64,000 nt of DNA. Source: Brachybacterium huguangmaarense. GTDB lineage: Bacteria > Actinomycetota > Actinomycetes > Actinomycetales > Dermabacteraceae. The notes under the pieces are model-generated. The model saw nothing but the letters and a program-made list of their open reading frames with translations. It made no database searches and was not told the origin of the DNA. Both the position numbers and the translations under genes were made by a program. Each line of letters starts with the position of its first letter. The stretch's first letter is position 1. Positions 10,804 to 19,984 of this stretch are shown in pieces. The DNA lies in assembly GCF_025725725.1 (NCBI RefSeq), contig NZ_CP107020.1:2480001-2544000 (forward strand), in the 5' to 3' direction.

Positions 10804-11223
10804 TTGTCCCCGTCCACCGACGCGAACGCGTCCAGCTCGCCCGCCGAGATCCTCGGCTTCAGCACGGGCCAGATCGTCCAGGAGCTCGGCTACGACGACG
10901 ATGTGGACCTGGAGCTGCGCGATGCGATCGAGGACTCGATCGAGGCGGATCTCGAGGACGAGGAGTGCCAGGAGATCGTCGACGGCGTGGTGCTGTGGTG
11001 GCGCGACGGCGACGGCGACCTGGTCGACGCCCTCGTGGACTCCCTGACGACCCTGGCCCCCGGCGGCCCGGTGTGGCTGCTGACGCCCAAGGCCGGGCGC
11101 GAGGGGCATGTCCAGCCGGGAGCCATCCAGGAGTCGGCCGACCTCGCGGGCCTGCGGGCGATGAACTCGATGGCGCTGGCCGAGGACTGGTCCGGCACCC
11201 GCCTGGCCTCCCGCCAGGGCTGA
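10804..11223 (+). CDS. DUF3052 family protein
   Basis: A 139-residue acidic soluble protein of the actinobacterial DUF3052 family. The conserved GFSTGQIVQELGYDDDVD near residues 19-36, the acidic region DLEDEECQE and a C-terminal LLTPKAGREGHVQPG are typical. The start is TTG 10804 because gaggag (10791-10796) is well spaced and no ATG or GTG fits. Its function is unknown. Confidence 0.88.
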   Translation: MSPSTDANASSSPAEILGFSTGQIVQELGYDDDVDLELRDAIEDSIEADLEDEECQEIVDGVVLWWRDGDGDLVDALVDSLTTLAPGGPVWLLTPKAGREGHVQPGAIQESADLAGLRAMNSMALAEDWSGTRLASRQG

Positions 11224-11257
11224 GCCGCGCAGGCATGAGGCCGAGGGTCGCGTCGAG

Positions 11258-11689
11258 ATGACGGTCCTCGTCTCGCACGAGGGCGCCGACGTCGACCTCG
11301 CGGACCTCGCCGGCGTCCCCCACGCGATGGTCCTGTTCCCCGGGGCCTTCACCCCCACCTGCACGCGCGAGCTGAGCGCGCTCGACGCGCTCTGGCAGGA
11401 GCTGGGGGAGCAGGGTGTGGCCGTCCCCGTGCTCGCCGTCGCGTGCGACGCGCCGCCGGTGCTCGCCGCGTGGCGTGAGGCCGAGGGAGTGGGCGTGCCG
11501 CTGCTGTCGGACTTCTGGCCGCACGGGGCGCTCTCCCGGGAGCTGGACGCGTTCGACGAGAGCACCGGCCGGGCCCGGCGCACGAGTGTCGTGATCGGCG
11601 CCGACGGCCAGGTGGCCTGGCGCGACGACGCCCCTCCGGGCGCTGCGCGGGACATGGCACGACTTGCCGCAGTGCTCCGCGATCTGTGA
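11258..11689 (+). CDS. Peroxiredoxin, AhpE-like
   Basis: A 143-residue thiol peroxidase that reduces peroxides. The peroxidatic motif PGAFTPTCTREL gives Cys35 with Thr32 in the active site, and the supporting arginine is in RRTSVVIG. A second cysteine (Cys63 in AVACDAPP) is not in the usual resolving position, so it fits a 1-Cys/AhpE type. It starts 34 nt after the DUF3052 gene in the same direction. Confidence 0.88.
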   Translation: MTVLVSHEGADVDLADLAGVPHAMVLFPGAFTPTCTRELSALDALWQELGEQGVAVPVLAVACDAPPVLAAWREAEGVGVPLLSDFWPHGALSRELDAFDESTGRARRTSVVIGADGQVAWRDDAPPGAARDMARLAAVLRDL

Positions 11690-11735
11690 CCATGAGCTGC
11701 CGCGCACGCCGGAAGGGTGGGCGCAGGCATCATGA

Positions 11736-11809
11736 GGGTCAATAGCTCAGTTGGTCAGAGCGCCACGTTTACACCGTGGATGTCGGGGGTTCGAGTCCCT
11801 CTTGACCCA
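11736..11809 (+). tRNA. tRNA-Val (TAC anticodon)
   Basis: Acceptor gggtcaa (11736-11742) pairs with ttgaccc (11802-11808). The anticodon arm ccacg-tttacac-cgtgg gives TAC, and the T loop contains ttcgagt. A is the discriminator and CCA is not encoded. A short imperfect hairpin (tgtctg/cagaca, 11817-11837) follows. It marks the left edge of the accessory region, but I found no second copy of the tRNA 3' end that would prove an attachment site. Confidence 0.95.
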
Positions 11810-12003
11810 CCGTAAGTGTCTGACGGAAACACAGACATACGTAGCCGAGTCGTAGTCGTGGCCTGCCGCGGTCTTCGTGTGAGTTCGTGATGTCGGCGCA
11901 GGAGTCGGCGGCCAGTCGTTCCGCGACCGCGACGAGCACGGGCTGCTGCGTGCACGCAGGTGGTCTTCCGTGAAGCACGACCCGCCATGACAAGAGGCCG
12001 TCT

Positions 12004-12027
12004 GGTGTCAGAGTTGACTCTGACACC
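12004..12027. promoter_or_regulatory. Perfect 11-bp inverted repeat upstream of the MerR gene (candidate operator)
   Basis: ggtgtcagagt-tg-actctgacacc reads identically on both strands and ends 23 nt before the MerR ATG. A TTGACT within it could be a -35 box. Long palindromes like this are usual MerR-family binding sites, so autoregulation is likely. Confidence 0.6.
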
Positions 12028-12050
12028 GTGGAAGGTGGTTGAACGGTTAC

Positions 12051-12866
12051 ATGCTGTCCATCGGAGCGTTCGCACAGATCGGCCAAGTCACCCACCGCCA
12101 GCTGCGGCACTGGGAAGCCGCTGGTCTGCTCGCACCTGCGCACGTGGACAAGATCACCGGCTACCGCTCCTATGACCCGTCGCAGCTGCGCCAGTTGCAT
12201 CGGATCGTTGCGCTGCGTCGCCTTGGCTTCGGCATTGACGACATCGCCGCCATGCTCGCCGAGGGAGTCACGACCGACTTTCTTGCTGAACAGCTACGGT
12301 CCCGCCAGGCCGAGGTCGAGCGGGAGCATCGTGTCGCGGAAGCTCGACTCGTCGATGTGGCGAGACGGCTGCGCCTCATCGAAACAGAGAACACCATGTC
12401 GACGATCGAGTACGTCGAGAAGCCCCTGCCCGCTTTGCGGCTCGCGGCCCGAACCACCGTTGTTCCAGAACAGCCTGACATCGCGGGCTTCGTCGGCCCC
12501 GCCTTCGACGCGATTGCCGGCGTCATCGGCGACGTGCCAGGAGCACTCGACACACCTGTTGCGATCTACGAGCCGACCGAAGAAGGCATGCGGGTGACTG
12601 TCGGCTACCCCTACAACGGTGAAGCTCAAGAAGGACTCGAGATCGCAGAGGTACCTGCCGCCGGCACTGCCCTCTGCGGCGTGCACCTTGGATCGATGGA
12701 GCGAATCGGGAACAGTTGGCAGGCATTGCACACTGCGGTCCTTGAGCGCGGCGTCGTGCCGTCCGCTGCATGCCGTGAGCTCTACATTCGGGCGTATCCC
12801 GAAGACCAGACCGACTGGGTGACCGAGCTGCAGCAGCCCATCGAACCGCCAGGAAGCCGTTCATGA
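12051..12866 (+). CDS. MerR-family regulator with GyrI-like effector domain
   Basis: A 271-residue BmrR-like regulator. Residues ~1-70 are the MerR winged helix (IGAFAQIGQVTHRQLRHWE, ITGYRSYD, RLGFGIDDIAAML), ~75-115 a coiled dimerisation helix, and from ~120 a GyrI/BmrR ligand-binding domain (VEKPLPALRLAARTTV onward). I chose ATG 12051 over an upstream in-frame TTG because it starts cleanly at the MerR domain. Its stop overlaps the next start (ATGA), so the two genes act together. It probably responds to a small hydrophobic ligand, unknown here. Confidence 0.88.
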   Translation: MLSIGAFAQIGQVTHRQLRHWEAAGLLAPAHVDKITGYRSYDPSQLRQLHRIVALRRLGFGIDDIAAMLAEGVTTDFLAEQLRSRQAEVEREHRVAEARLVDVARRLRLIETENTMSTIEYVEKPLPALRLAARTTVVPEQPDIAGFVGPAFDAIAGVIGDVPGALDTPVAIYEPTEEGMRVTVGYPYNGEAQEGLEIAEVPAAGTALCGVHLGSMERIGNSWQALHTAVLERGVVPSAACRELYIRAYPEDQTDWVTELQQPIEPPGSRS

Positions 12867-13771
12867 CCTACCTCGGCAACTCGCCGTCGTGCTACGCGAA
12901 CACCCTCGCGATGACCCTGGGCTCACCGATCGGCCCGCCGCTTGTCGAGGTGCTGACGAGTTCGGCGTTCGGCTACCAACGGATCGGGCCGCTGCCGCTG
13001 TTCGACCCACCCGGATGGGACCCGGATCAAGGCCTCGATCAGGCACTGAGGATCATGGGCGTCGACCACGAACGGCGCACGTTCGAAGACCCGAACGAGG
13101 CACTCGCCACGCTCCGCCGCCTGACGACCGGGGGCCCGGTGTTCGCCGGCCCGCTCGAGATGGGCCTCCTGCGCCACCAGGAAGGTTCCGACCGTCCCAC
13201 GGGTGCTGATCACTTCGTCGCAGTTCTCGATGTCGACGACGACCGCGTCATGATGCACGACCCCCGGGGGCATCCGTTCGCAACGCTGCCGACAGAGGAC
13301 TTCATGGCGGCGTGGGGGTCGGACACCATCGGGTACGCCCGCGGAAGGTTCCCGCTTCGCACCGGTTTCACGGTGCCCGTCGGCACTGCGGAGGAGTGGG
13401 TGGCCGCCTCCTTGCCGGACTCTCTGACGTGGGCTGAGGGCGATGAGGCCATCCCGAACTTCCCGCCGGGGAACGAACAGGGCCTCACGGAGCTCGCCGA
13501 GGAAGCCGCAACCCATGCGCTCTCCGACCTCACCGCCGATGTGCTGCGCAACTTTTCCTTGCGGCTTGGCGCACGCCGCCGATCGGATGCGGCCGACGCG
13601 CTGCACAACGTCCCCGAGTTGTCAGCCTTGCTGCGAGAACAGGGACGACTCATCGGCGGTGGTCAGCTTGATGCGATCGACTCCGACTGGACGGCACTCG
13701 CTGCACGGTTCACTGAGGTAGCCGAATTGCACACGCAGATCGTCGTGGCGCTGCGCTCCATCGTGGCCTGA
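12863..13771 (+). CDS. C39-like / BtrH-N-type cysteine-protease-fold protein
   Basis: A 302-residue cytoplasmic protein with no signal peptide. The N-terminus SPSCYANTLAMTLG places Cys10 at the start of a helix, and GADHFVAVLDVD (His117) with MMHDPRG (Asp133) completes a papain-like Cys-His-Asp arrangement, as in C39-like and BtrH N-terminal domains. From ~170 the helical C-terminal region is not recognised. The 4-nt overlap with the MerR gene implies co-translation. Members of this fold act as peptidases, acyltransferases or binding proteins; which applies is unknown. Confidence 0.7.
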   Translation: MTYLGNSPSCYANTLAMTLGSPIGPPLVEVLTSSAFGYQRIGPLPLFDPPGWDPDQGLDQALRIMGVDHERRTFEDPNEALATLRRLTTGGPVFAGPLEMGLLRHQEGSDRPTGADHFVAVLDVDDDRVMMHDPRGHPFATLPTEDFMAAWGSDTIGYARGRFPLRTGFTVPVGTAEEWVAASLPDSLTWAEGDEAIPNFPPGNEQGLTELAEEAATHALSDLTADVLRNFSLRLGARRRSDAADALHNVPELSALLREQGRLIGGGQLDAIDSDWTALAARFTEVAELHTQIVVALRSIVA

Positions 13772-14046
13772 CTGAATCGCCGAGCTCTCTTCCAGGCCGT
13801 GCGACGGCAGATTTCAAGCTGACGCGCCGAGAAAGTCAATTCGTGCCCTGTGCTGCGGCGGTTCGCAGCGCGTCTACTCCCTTGTCCTTGGATTGGGGCT
13901 GAGCCCGTCTCGTCAGCTCTGCCCACGCGTCGACGAGCGTGTGAACGGCATCATCCCCCATGCTCGCGGTATCAGAATTTTGATGGATTCATGCAGGACC
14001 CCCCTCTCGACCAGTGATGGCCTGTTCCCATGGCGGTCAATTGCCT
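13772..14046. other. No gene seen
   Basis: 275 nt of lower-GC sequence with only short unsupported frames on both strands, none with a ribosome site or recognisable motif. It probably contains gene debris from the decaying region. Confidence 0.5.
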
Positions 14047-14311
14047 CTACCCGAAGCGTGTACGTGGTGAACCCCCAGCATCGGAAGATGCCGGGCATTC
14101 ACGTCTGGGTTCGCGGCCCGTGGCCTCGCCCCGCCTGTCTGCGCCGTCGGTGATGGTGGCGAACGGTTCGGCCAGGTGTGGGCGGAGTCGTTCGTCGTCG
14201 GGGATGTCGAGGCGGGCGACCTGGAAGGCTCTATTCACGAGTCGGTATCCCCGGACCGAGCGGGTCCGCGTAGAGCACGCCGCAGGCGAAACGGCCCTGC
14301 CGGGGCGTCAT
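14047..14311 (-). pseudogene. Frameshifted remnant of an unrecognised gene
   Basis: From an ATG at 14311 the minus strand reads MTPRQGRFACGVLYADPLG, then must change frame near 14240 to continue as YRLVNRAFQVARLDIPDDER and LRPHLAEPFATI. Both pieces look protein-like while the intact frames stop quickly. No function is recognised. Low confidence. Confidence 0.3.
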
Positions 14312-14401
14312 CGGAACCAGGTGTGCGCCGTTGGACAGAGGCATCGAAGCACACCGTGCGACAGTAGCGGCGCGCTCAACTCATGAACGGCAGATGAGCC
14401 G

Positions 14402-14872
14402 CTACCGATACGAAGCGATGAGCCGCCGTCCGTTCCCATCGAGCGTGACCTTGCCGCCGTACGGCAGCACCCACTGAGGCCGGGTGTGTCCGAATGGAGG
14501 GCCGACGCAGACCACGGCCTCGGGGTTGTAGAAGCCGACCTGTTCGATCACGGCATCTCGCTGGGCTGCCCGCCACGCCGTCCGTGTCCTGACGTCGGGG
14601 CGCAGCTGACCCAGGCTGCTCGCGGGAGGCCGCGCAACGACCACTCCGGCGACAGTGGCGAGCGTGCCACGCTCTCCGAGCGCGCGCAGCCAGTGCCGGA
14701 CAGTATCCGCAGACGGCAATCCCTCGCTGGTCCCCAGAAGCAGGATCGATCCGGCGAGGTCGTCGTTCGACGGCATCCGGGCCGCCAGCGCGATCCAGTC
14801 GAGCACCTCGAGGCAGCCGCCCCAGGTCGGGCCGGTCACCGTATGCGCTGGGCCGGCCCACATCCAGGGCTC
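14402..14872 (-). pseudogene. C-terminal remnant of an S66 LD-carboxypeptidase / MccF-like peptidase
   Basis: About 155 residues match the C-terminal half of S66 serine peptidases, with the expected order WGGCLEVLDW (catalytic Glu), a leucine-rich LLGTSEGLPSADTVRHWL stretch, and VGPPFGHTRPQWVLPYGG (catalytic His). The N-terminal domain with the nucleophilic serine is absent; the frame upstream of 14872 is arginine-rich noise. The gene is therefore a 5'-truncated relic. The intact enzymes cleave tetrapeptide bonds or detoxify microcin-like compounds. Confidence 0.8.
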
Positions 14873-15182
14873 AGTGGCTTCTCGCCGACGGGCTCCGGCC
14901 GGTCGGGGTGAGTCAGTCGCTCGTCGGGGAGTTTTCGCTAGGGATCGCGATGTACCCAGGGGCTGCCGCACAGATAGATGTCGCTCGGGGTGTCAGACCG
15001 CGAGGTCCACAGCCAGTTTCATGACGGTCTCGCACTCGGCGGGGTGAATCGGCCCAGGCGGGCCGGCAGGCGATTGAGGTGACAGGCCCTCTCGATCCAG
15101 ATGATGATCGCGATCCGGAGTGCCTCTCGTGTTCGCCATCGCCGGCGCCCGCGACGTTCTTCCGCGGCAGAGCAGCACCGAC

Positions 15183-15572
15183 TTAGCCCATCGATCCGAT
15201 GAGGTGAGGACAGGTCAGGGCGTTCACTGCGAGGTACGCCGTCATCGCACGATTGTGCTCCATCGCAATCTCCAGCCAGGCGGCGAGTTGGGTGTCGCTG
15301 CTGATCGTGTCGGCCTCGACGTCGATCCAGCCCGGCCCCATCGTGCGGTCCCTGCCCATGATCGCCTGCGTCGCGCCCGGCCGGGTCAGGAACTCGTCGT
15401 GTCGGTCGGCGTCGACGCGCACCAGCAGTCCGCCGTTCGACCTGGCGCTGACCATCATCTTCTCGTTGACCATGATCGACCGGCCTCCGAACATCGAGAC
15501 CTCCCGCATCGCAGGCCGGCCGGGCAGGAGCGCCCGAATACGTTCCACAAGGTGGATCTGTTCAGGGGTCAT
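15183..15572 (-). CDS. TfoX N-terminal domain protein
   Basis: A 129-residue single-domain protein matching the TfoX/Sxy N-terminal domain: VSMFGGRSIMVNEKMMVSA near residue 25, LLVRVDADRHDE near 49, and MGPGWIDVEAD near 78. The C-terminal domain of true competence regulators is missing, as is usual for actinobacterial versions, whose role is unclear. It is flanked on the left by a peptidase relic and on the right by a SRPBCC protein, all on the minus strand. Confidence 0.85.
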   Translation of the reverse strand: MTPEQIHLVERIRALLPGRPAMREVSMFGGRSIMVNEKMMVSARSNGGLLVRVDADRHDEFLTRPGATQAIMGRDRTMGPGWIDVEADTISSDTQLAAWLEIAMEHNRAMTAYLAVNALTCPHLIGSMG

Positions 15573-15610
15573 GGCGTCCGCCTCGTACCTCTGTGAGGGT
15601 GGCGGTCAGC

Positions 15611-16048
15611 TCATGCTGGTGATGAGGGCTGCCAGTGATCAGGGCCGGGGTCGCCGCCGCCACTCGCGATGACGAGACGAGGCAGGAAGTTCGCCCACCC
15701 GAGGGCGTGGCCGGGCACTCTCGTGTCGGGCAGATGCGAATGGCAGAGGTCGACTCGGGTGCCGCCCGCGATCGGGGTGAGGCGGAACTCGACCGTCGAT
15801 GTGCCCGCGGGCAGATCGTCGCTTCCCGCGAATCCCCAGGAGACCACCACCCGGCTCGGGCGTTCGACGGTCAGGAACGTTCCTCGCACCGGATACCCCG
15901 CGATGTCGACGGCGAAACGTCCACCCGGCGTGGGGTCGAGGTCGGCGTACTGACCCATCCACGCCGTCATGCCGTCATCGGTGGTGAGGTAGTCGAACAC
16001 GGTCTCCGGCGAGGCGGTGATGTCGATCGAGTCGCGGAACTCAGCCAT
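15611..16048 (-). CDS. SRPBCC / AHSA1-type protein
   Basis: A ~145-residue START-like fold protein (FRDSIDITASPETVFDYLTT at the N-terminus, GGRFAVDIAGYPVRGTF, VVVSWGF, TRVDLCHSHLP). Such proteins often follow an ArsR regulator. Exactly that is seen: the last codons of an ArsR-like gene overlap this start. ATG 16048 (or 16054) is the start. The ArsR gene is now only a fragment, so regulation is probably lost. Confidence 0.85.
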   Translation of the reverse strand: MAEFRDSIDITASPETVFDYLTTDDGMTAWMGQYADLDPTPGGRFAVDIAGYPVRGTFLTVERPSRVVVSWGFAGSDDLPAGTSTVEFRLTPIAGGTRVDLCHSHLPDTRVPGHALGWANFLPRLVIASGGGDPGPDHWQPSSPA

Positions 16049-16131
16049 CGCCATCACCGCCTCTGGACTCGACCGCCGTCTTCAGATCAGCCAGCTTCCC
16101 GGGCCAGAAATCGTCCAGGTACGACCGCACC
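16041..16131 (-). pseudogene. 3' end of an ArsR-family regulator gene
   Basis: The last 29 codons, VRSYLDDFWPGKLADLKTAV onward to the stop at 16041-16043, match the C-terminal helix of ArsR regulators that precede AHSA1 genes. The stop overlaps the SRPBCC start. Everything upstream has been replaced by a drug-exporter fragment in another frame, so this is a recombination relic. Confidence 0.7.
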
Positions 16132-16347
16132 GCCGAGGCCGCCGAAGACGAGCGTGTAGGCGTTCTGCGCCCAGGCGAGGCCGGCGGGGGTGAGGTGCAG
16201 GGCCGCCTGGATCTGCGGCAGACCGGTGAAGATGATCGAGTTGTCGAGCACGATCATGAAGTAGCTGACCAGCACGATCACGAGCACCATGCCCGTGCGC
16301 ACGGGTCTGTCGTCGACGGCTGAGGGGCTCGGCGGGAGGGACGTCAT
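16132..16347 (-). pseudogene. 5' fragment of an EmrB/QacA-type drug exporter
   Basis: From ATG 16347 the frame encodes MTSLPPSPS, a first membrane helix MVLVIVLVSYFMIVLDNSII, and LAWAQNAYTLVFGGL, the classic N-terminus of 14-helix MFS exporters. Homology stops abruptly near 16135, where an ArsR tail begins in a different frame. Only ~70 residues of a normally ~480-residue protein remain. Confidence 0.85.
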
Positions 16348-16396
16348 GGTCCCACTCCACGCCGGCCGGCGGTGCGGGGGAAGTGACGCGCGATCC

Positions 16397-16441
16397 GTGT
16401 ACTGGCCGTACACCCCTGGCCCGTGCGGCGGCGCTTAGCGT
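16397..16441 (+). promoter_or_regulatory. Palindromic operator plus -10 element before the MFS gene
   Basis: gtgtac-tggcc-gtacac (16397-16413) is preceded by gcgcgatccg and followed after 22 nt by TAGCGT (16436-16441). The same block with identical spacing lies at 17717-17761. The -10 box is 7 nt from the ATG at 16449. Confidence 0.7.
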
Positions 16442-16448
16442 GAGGAGC

Positions 16449-17671
16449 ATGAGCCAGAGCGACGACGTCGGCGAAGGGTCGCACGACGCGCAGGGCGCGC
16501 ACGACGCGCGACGGACGCCGCCCCCGCGACTCCTGATCCAGGTCGCGGCGCTCGCCTGGGGGCTGCAGTTCGCCTTCCTGAACCCGGCGCTCGCGCTCCT
16601 GCTGAGCGACCTGCTGGGTGCGTCCGCGGCCCAGGTCGGTCTCGCGCTGGCCCTGTACAACGCGAGCGGGTTCGTCGCCTCGCTCGTCGTGCCCGCCTGG
16701 GCGGACAGGCGGCGCGACTACCTGGGCCCCATGGTGTGGTGCGGCGTGCTCACGCTCGTGCTGGCGGCCGCGCTCGCGGTCGCCTGGTCGTGGTCGATCG
16801 CGGCGCTCGCCCTCGTCCTGCTGGGCGGGCCGGCCGGCGTCGGGTCCTCGCTCTTCTTCGCGCACCTCCGGGCGACCGGCCTGGGGCGTTCGGCCGTGAT
16901 GAACGCACGGGCGATGGTCTCGGTGTCCTGGGTGGCGGGGCCTCCCCTCGCGATGCTGCTCGCGGGCGCCGCGGGAACCCGCTCGGTGCTGGGCGCGATC
17001 GTCGTGATCTCGTCCGTCGGGATCCTCGCCGTGCTCGCGCTGCGACGCCGCCAGGCGCCTCCTCCGGCGACCGCCTCGGCGGGGCAGGAGCCGCCGCTGC
17101 CGCTGTCGCGGCTGCGGATCTCGGCCGTCGTGGTCGCCTTCGTGGCGCTGCAGGCCACCAACGCGGCGACCGTCTCGGTCATGACCCTGTTCACGGTCGA
17201 CGACCTGGGTCTCGGCGCCATCTGGGGCGGCATCGCCCTGGCCGTCGCTGCCGGGGCGGAGATCCCGGCCCTGCTGCTCCTGGGCCGTCTGTCCGGCCGG
17301 ATCGGCCCCGTCGCCCTCCTGGTCGTCGGCAGCGTCGCCGGTGCCGCCTTCTACCTGGCGATGGCGTTCGTCGACGGGCCCCTCGCCCTCGTGGCGGTGC
17401 AGCTGCTCAACGCCTGGTTCTTCGCGACGGTCACCGGGGTGGGGCTGACCTGGTTCCAGGACCTCATCCCCGGCCCGGTCTCGCCTCCGGGCTCTTCACC
17501 AACACCCGCCGGATCGGCTCCGTCGTCTCCGGCGGCGTCATCGCGGTCGCGGGCCTCGGCGCCGGCTACGGCGGGATGTTCCTCCTGTGCGCCGCCTTCA
17601 CGGGGTGTGCCGTGGTCATCGTGCTCCTCGCCGGAGGCAGGCATGGGGCGTCGCCGGGCGCTCGGAGCTGA
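16449..17671 (+). pseudogene. MFS transporter (sugar-efflux-like) with a frameshift
   Basis: About 400 residues with a ~30-residue polar N-terminus and 12 membrane helices. It resembles SetA-type efflux proteins (VPAWADRRRDYLGPM in the first loop). The frame from ATG 16449 is intact to about 17478 (WFQDLIPGP); the rest (GLASGLFTNTRRIGSVVSGG to the stop at 17671) is in another frame. One extra base in the ccgg run at ~17477-17480 would restore a single protein. This is either a real recent lesion or a sequencing deletion. Confidence 0.8.
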
Positions 17672-17716
17672 GGGCTGTCGTGGAGCACGCCGCCCGGGAG
17701 CACGGCCGCGCGATCC

Positions 17717-17761
17717 GCGTACCAGCCGTACACCCCAGCGTCGACGGCACGGGCCTAGCGT
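17717..17761 (+). promoter_or_regulatory. Palindromic operator plus -10 element before the aldo/keto reductase gene
   Basis: gcgtac-cagcc-gtacac (17717-17733), preceded by gcgcgatccg, with TAGCGT at 17756-17761 after a 22-nt gap. It copies the block at 16397-16441, suggesting one regulator controls both genes. The predicted leader before ATG 17821 is ~53 nt. Confidence 0.7.
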
Positions 17762-17820
17762 CGTGGGACGACACCGGATGCACACGGTCGGCCGCCTGGC
17801 CGCCCGGGAAGGAGCGCTCC

Positions 17821-18693
17821 ATGACCATCACGCTGAACAACGGCGTCGAGATGCCCGCCCTCGGGTTCGGCGTCTTCCAGACCCCGCCCGAGCAGACCGT
17901 CGACGCGGTCGTCGAGGCGCTCCGGGTCGGCTATCGGCTCATCGACACCGCTGCTTCGTACTTCAACGAGCGTGAGGTCGGCGAGGGCATCCGCCGCTCC
18001 GGCCTGGACCGTGACGAGGTGTTCATCGAGACGAAGGTCTGGCTGTCGGACTACGGTTATGAGGAGACCCTGCACGCCGTCGACAAGTCCGCGGGCAAGC
18101 TCGGCGTCGACACGATCGACCTGCTCCTGCTGCACCAGGCGGTGCCGACGGACTTCGATCGCACGGTCCAGGCGTACACGGACCTCCAGATGCTTCTGGC
18201 CGAGGGGAGGGTCCGGGCGATCGGCGTCTCGAACTTCATGGCCGAGCATCTGAGCGCGCTGCGGGAGCAGACCGAGGTCGTGCCGGCCGTGAACCAGATC
18301 GAGGTGCACCCCTACTTCTCCCAGCCGACGGTGCAGGAGGCCAACCGTGCCCAGGGAACGGTGACGCAGGCGTGGTCGCCGATGGGCGGCATCACCAGCT
18401 ACCGCGGCACCGGCACGAGCACCTTCGAGGATCCGACCCTCGGCGAGATCGCCGCTGCGCACGGCAAGACGCCCGCGCAGGTGATGCTGCGCTGGCACCT
18501 GCAGCAGGGGCGTGCGGCGATCCCGAAGTCGGTGAACCCGGAGCGGATCGCCGCGAACATCGACGTGTTCGGCTTCGAGCTCACCGTCGAGGAGCTGGCC
18601 CGCATCGACGCCCTGGACACCGGGGTGCGCGGCGGCCCGGAGCCGGCGGACGTGACCCGCGAGGCGTTCTGGCGCGACATCCCCGAAGCATGA
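17821..18693 (+). CDS. Aldo/keto reductase (2,5-diketogluconate reductase type)
   Basis: A 290-residue NADPH-dependent carbonyl reductase. The catalytic tetrad is visible: Asp42 and Tyr47 (LIDTAASYFNE), Lys72 (IETKVW) and His105 (LLLHQ). The cofactor segment IPKSVNPERIAANIDVF is near the C-terminus. The ATG has ggaagga upstream. It probably forms a redox operon with the second aldo/keto reductase and the SDR downstream, driven from the palindromic promoter. Confidence 0.93.
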   Translation: MTITLNNGVEMPALGFGVFQTPPEQTVDAVVEALRVGYRLIDTAASYFNEREVGEGIRRSGLDRDEVFIETKVWLSDYGYEETLHAVDKSAGKLGVDTIDLLLLHQAVPTDFDRTVQAYTDLQMLLAEGRVRAIGVSNFMAEHLSALREQTEVVPAVNQIEVHPYFSQPTVQEANRAQGTVTQAWSPMGGITSYRGTGTSTFEDPTLGEIAAAHGKTPAQVMLRWHLQQGRAAIPKSVNPERIAANIDVFGFELTVEELARIDALDTGVRGGPEPADVTREAFWRDIPEA

Positions 18694-19865
<1,172 letters not shown>

Positions 19866-19867
19866 TC

Positions 19868-19984
19868 ATGTCCACCTGGTTCCTCACCGGCTGCTCGACC
19901 GGCCTCGGCCACGCCGCCCCAGCCCCGACGGGCGCCTGGACCCGTCGGGCTGATCTGACCACGAGCACGGAGGTCGGCGCATGA
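19868..19984 (+). pseudogene. 5' stub of a short-chain dehydrogenase joined to a hairpin
   Basis: With a good ribosome site (aaggag), ATG 19868 reads MSTWFLTGCSTGLGHA, the exact opening of an SDR Rossmann fold, then becomes unrelated sequence and stops at 19984. Right after the homology is a 9-bp stem, cccgacggg (19924-19932) with cccgtcggg (19941-19949). It looks like a deletion that joined an SDR start to its old terminator. Confidence 0.75.

Noticed and set aside
11736..11809. tRNA-Val as the attachment site of the accessory region
   Set aside because: Position is suggestive, but I found no second copy of the tRNA 3' end downstream and no integrase gene.
11769..12200. A 143-codon minus-strand frame across tRNA-Val ending in GLEPPTSTV
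   Set aside because: It overlaps the tRNA and is a well-known false protein produced by tRNA sequence.
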